64,000 nt of DNA from the NCBI GenBank assembly GCA_963576475.1, contig OY754978.1, positions 10,198,799-10,262,798 on the forward strand. Reading direction: 5' to 3'. Shown here piece by piece: positions 62,594 to 64,000 of this stretch. The DNA comes from Molanna angustata. Lineage: Eukaryota > Arthropoda > Insecta > Trichoptera > Molannidae. The notes under the pieces were generated by a model that was not told the DNA's origin, made no database searches, and saw nothing but the letters and a program-made list of their open reading frames with translations. Made by a program: the position numbers and the translations under genes. How positions within the stretch are numbered: position 1 is the stretch's first letter; each line of letters opens with the position of its first letter.

Positions 62594-64000
62594 TTATGTA
62601 TCTCTATAAAAACCTAAATTTTTTCGAACAAATGAATCCGAAAGTTTTTCAATGGCAACAACATGTCTCTCCATCAATGCTAGTTTTTTTTTCATGTATG
62701 CTTCTTTGATCTCGATTTTTTTTGCTAGCTCTACTAGATCTTCTTGCACGCCTCTTCTTCTGGGACGAGGCGTGGTTCTGCTATTGTGTGTTTCTTCAAC
62801 TGGCGGTATAAGTATTTCTTCTGTTTCAATAAAGGAATCTTCTGTGTCATGATTACCTCCCTCCATAGAACTCTCATTGATATTTTCTCCTATTGTCCGG
62901 CATACCTCCGACTCTCTACTTTCAGAATGGCCAACAACTATTATTGGAGTTAACATGTTAACAATGGCCTCTTCTGATTGGGTTAGCTGACTCCCTATGG
63001 ATGGCCCGCCCCCAGTCCCTCTCCTCTCCCTCTGCACAGCTGCCTCTTTGGACTTGGCTTTTGACCAGAGACTTGTCTAGAAAGAATAAAACAATGATAA
63101 TATTAATTATACAGTTCAACAAATCTTTATAATAAAAACACTTAAAGAATCTTATAAGTAAACACACATATTTTATACTTTAGGTTTGGACATAATAATA
63201 CAGTTTAACAAATCTTTATAATAATTTTAAGCACTGAAAGAATCTTATAAGAAAACACACATATTTTGTTCTATAGGTTTGGACATTTTAATGCATAAAT
63301 GTTCAAACCAACTTTTTTAAAATTATTGAGACAAGCCCCCTGAGTCAAATTGTCAAGCACTGTTCGTAATCGCTGTTGTCTACAAAATAGAAAAATTTTC
63401 TACAACAGACGGCAAATCCCATACAAAAAAAGGTTGGTTGTTTGGCACATGGAATTCGACTTAGCGCCAAGTATGTCAAATTAGGCTCTTATTATAAAGA
63501 TATGGTTTCAGTTTTCATTGCTAAGCTTTCTAATTCCCAACCAAATTGAAATCAGCTGTTTACAGTTATTTCTAACTATATTACATGACATGTGGTTTCA
63601 AACTAGAACATTATTTTTAATCCTTTTACTTGTCAACACTAACAAACGTTTTTTATAGAAGTACATAATTTTGTTGATTTACTACGTAATTTCTTCTTAA
63701 AAACAAACAAACTATATATTCTACTGGTAAGGTTTTCATAAAAACTTGTTTTATAATTACAATAGTATAAAATCACATTTTTCTAATTTAATATAGCTGA
63801 AAACATTGTCAATCAATTTATTTAAACGAAAGACTCAAAATCAAAAATACTGCTTACCTTCCGCCAATGTAACCAATCCTTGTTAGCGCCCGGAATTGAA
63901 TTAAGTTTTTCAGCTATCTCCATCCACCGCATTTTAGCCGTATGCCTTGTGAAGGTATTGGAGAACTTCCCCGATAAAAGTTCTTTTTCTCCATTCATCA
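62594..64000 (-). CDS. Myb/SANT-like protein of the Harbinger element (partial, two exons)
   Basis: The DNA-binding partner that Harbinger elements encode next to the transposase. Exon 63858 to beyond 64000: LLSGKFSNTFTRHTAKMRWM, EIAEKLNSIPGANKDWLHWR then K, the Trp-rich SANT repeat, with donor GTAAGC. Exon 63076-62594 after TTCTTTCTAG: TSLWSKAKSKEAAVQRERRG, TGGGPSIGSQLTQSEEAIVN, IIVVGHSESRESEV, an acidic linker and a Lys/Glu-rich coiled-coil-like end (LVELAKKIEIKEAYMKKKL) before the stop at 62594. Phases join in frame. No lesion is visible in the part present, unlike the transposase; N-terminus and promoter are outside the window. A domesticated host gene is the alternative. Confidence 0.8.

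Larger units (their letters stand above)
59444..64000. mobile_element. Decayed PIF/Harbinger element (left end and both genes; right end outside)
   Basis: Transposase exons on plus (59741-61345) and a Myb/SANT-like gene on minus (62594 to beyond 64000) are the two genes carried by Harbinger elements. The left border is estimated from the break in the preceding frame at TAA 59441-59443 followed by GGAACCGGGACCCTATTCTC; subterminal AATGTCGC/GTCGCAT words occur at 59466-59630. The right TIR is beyond the window, so the border is inferred. Confidence 0.65.

Noticed and set aside
62652..62953. Plus-strand frames at 62.6-62.95 kb
   Set aside because: Antisense shadows of the Myb/SANT-like exon on the minus strand.

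Overview
This is an AT-rich eukaryotic, almost certainly lepidopteran, genomic segment dominated by transposable elements. Spliced exons, tRNA-derived SINEs, RTE-like LINEs with short-repeat tails, a cecropia-like mariner, a Penelope-like element, and LINE 3' ends carrying a stem-loop followed by TAAGCCCGCC all point to a moth or butterfly. That assignment rests on repeat style, not on a species marker. Nothing bacterial (operons, ribosome-binding sites, CRISPR) is present.

One host gene is supported: the 3' half of an SLC35F5-like membrane transporter on the minus strand, in four exons (57845-57689, 57270-57111, 54420-54163, 51877-51805). All splice sites and phases agree and the upstream exons lie beyond 64 kb. 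Its introns hold a decayed LINE split by a hAT MITE, a dispersed repeat, tandemly repeated LINE 3' ends and pentamer repeats.

Layout. 0-8 kb: LINE and SINE fragments, including a SINE with a 17-bp target-site duplication (TSD). 8.35-9.83 kb: a Penelope-like element (RT C-terminus plus GIY-YIG) whose 371-bp 3' end is also present as an inverted copy; each arm carries a hammerhead-ribozyme motif. 10.4-12.8 kb: a 182-bp tandem repeat interrupted by a 1.6-kb 5'-truncated LINE with an 11-bp TSD. 12.8-17.4 kb: RTE, SINE and MITE debris. 17387-22500: a young Ty3/gypsy-type LTR element with 301-bp LTRs differing at about two sites, and a gag-pol junction at a canonical A AAA AAC slippery site, but with a disabled pol. 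22.7-25.0 kb: a LINE 3' end with a 116-bp tandem array, into which a 1.3-kb mariner jumped. 25.4-35.3 kb: foldback and TTAA MITEs, a hAT element, an RTE insertion with an empty-site paralogue nearby, an L2-like LINE end and a 92-bp satellite. 35.7-37.8 kb: a repeat filled with several different minisatellites. 38-49.7 kb: mostly unassigned AT-rich DNA with TIR elements, including a piggyBac-like one. 49.7-51.3 kb: decayed RTE. 51.8-57.8 kb: the transporter. 58.5-59.1 kb: a 39-bp minisatellite open in all three minus frames. 59.4-64 kb: a decayed PIF/Harbinger element with its transposase (plus strand, broken) and its Myb/SANT-like partner (minus strand, apparently intact within the window).

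The most interesting signals are the paired hammerheads in inverted Penelope arms, the gag-pol frameshift site, two unrelated LINEs whose 3' ends were tandemly amplified, and the RTE insertion whose empty site survives about 1.1 kb away.
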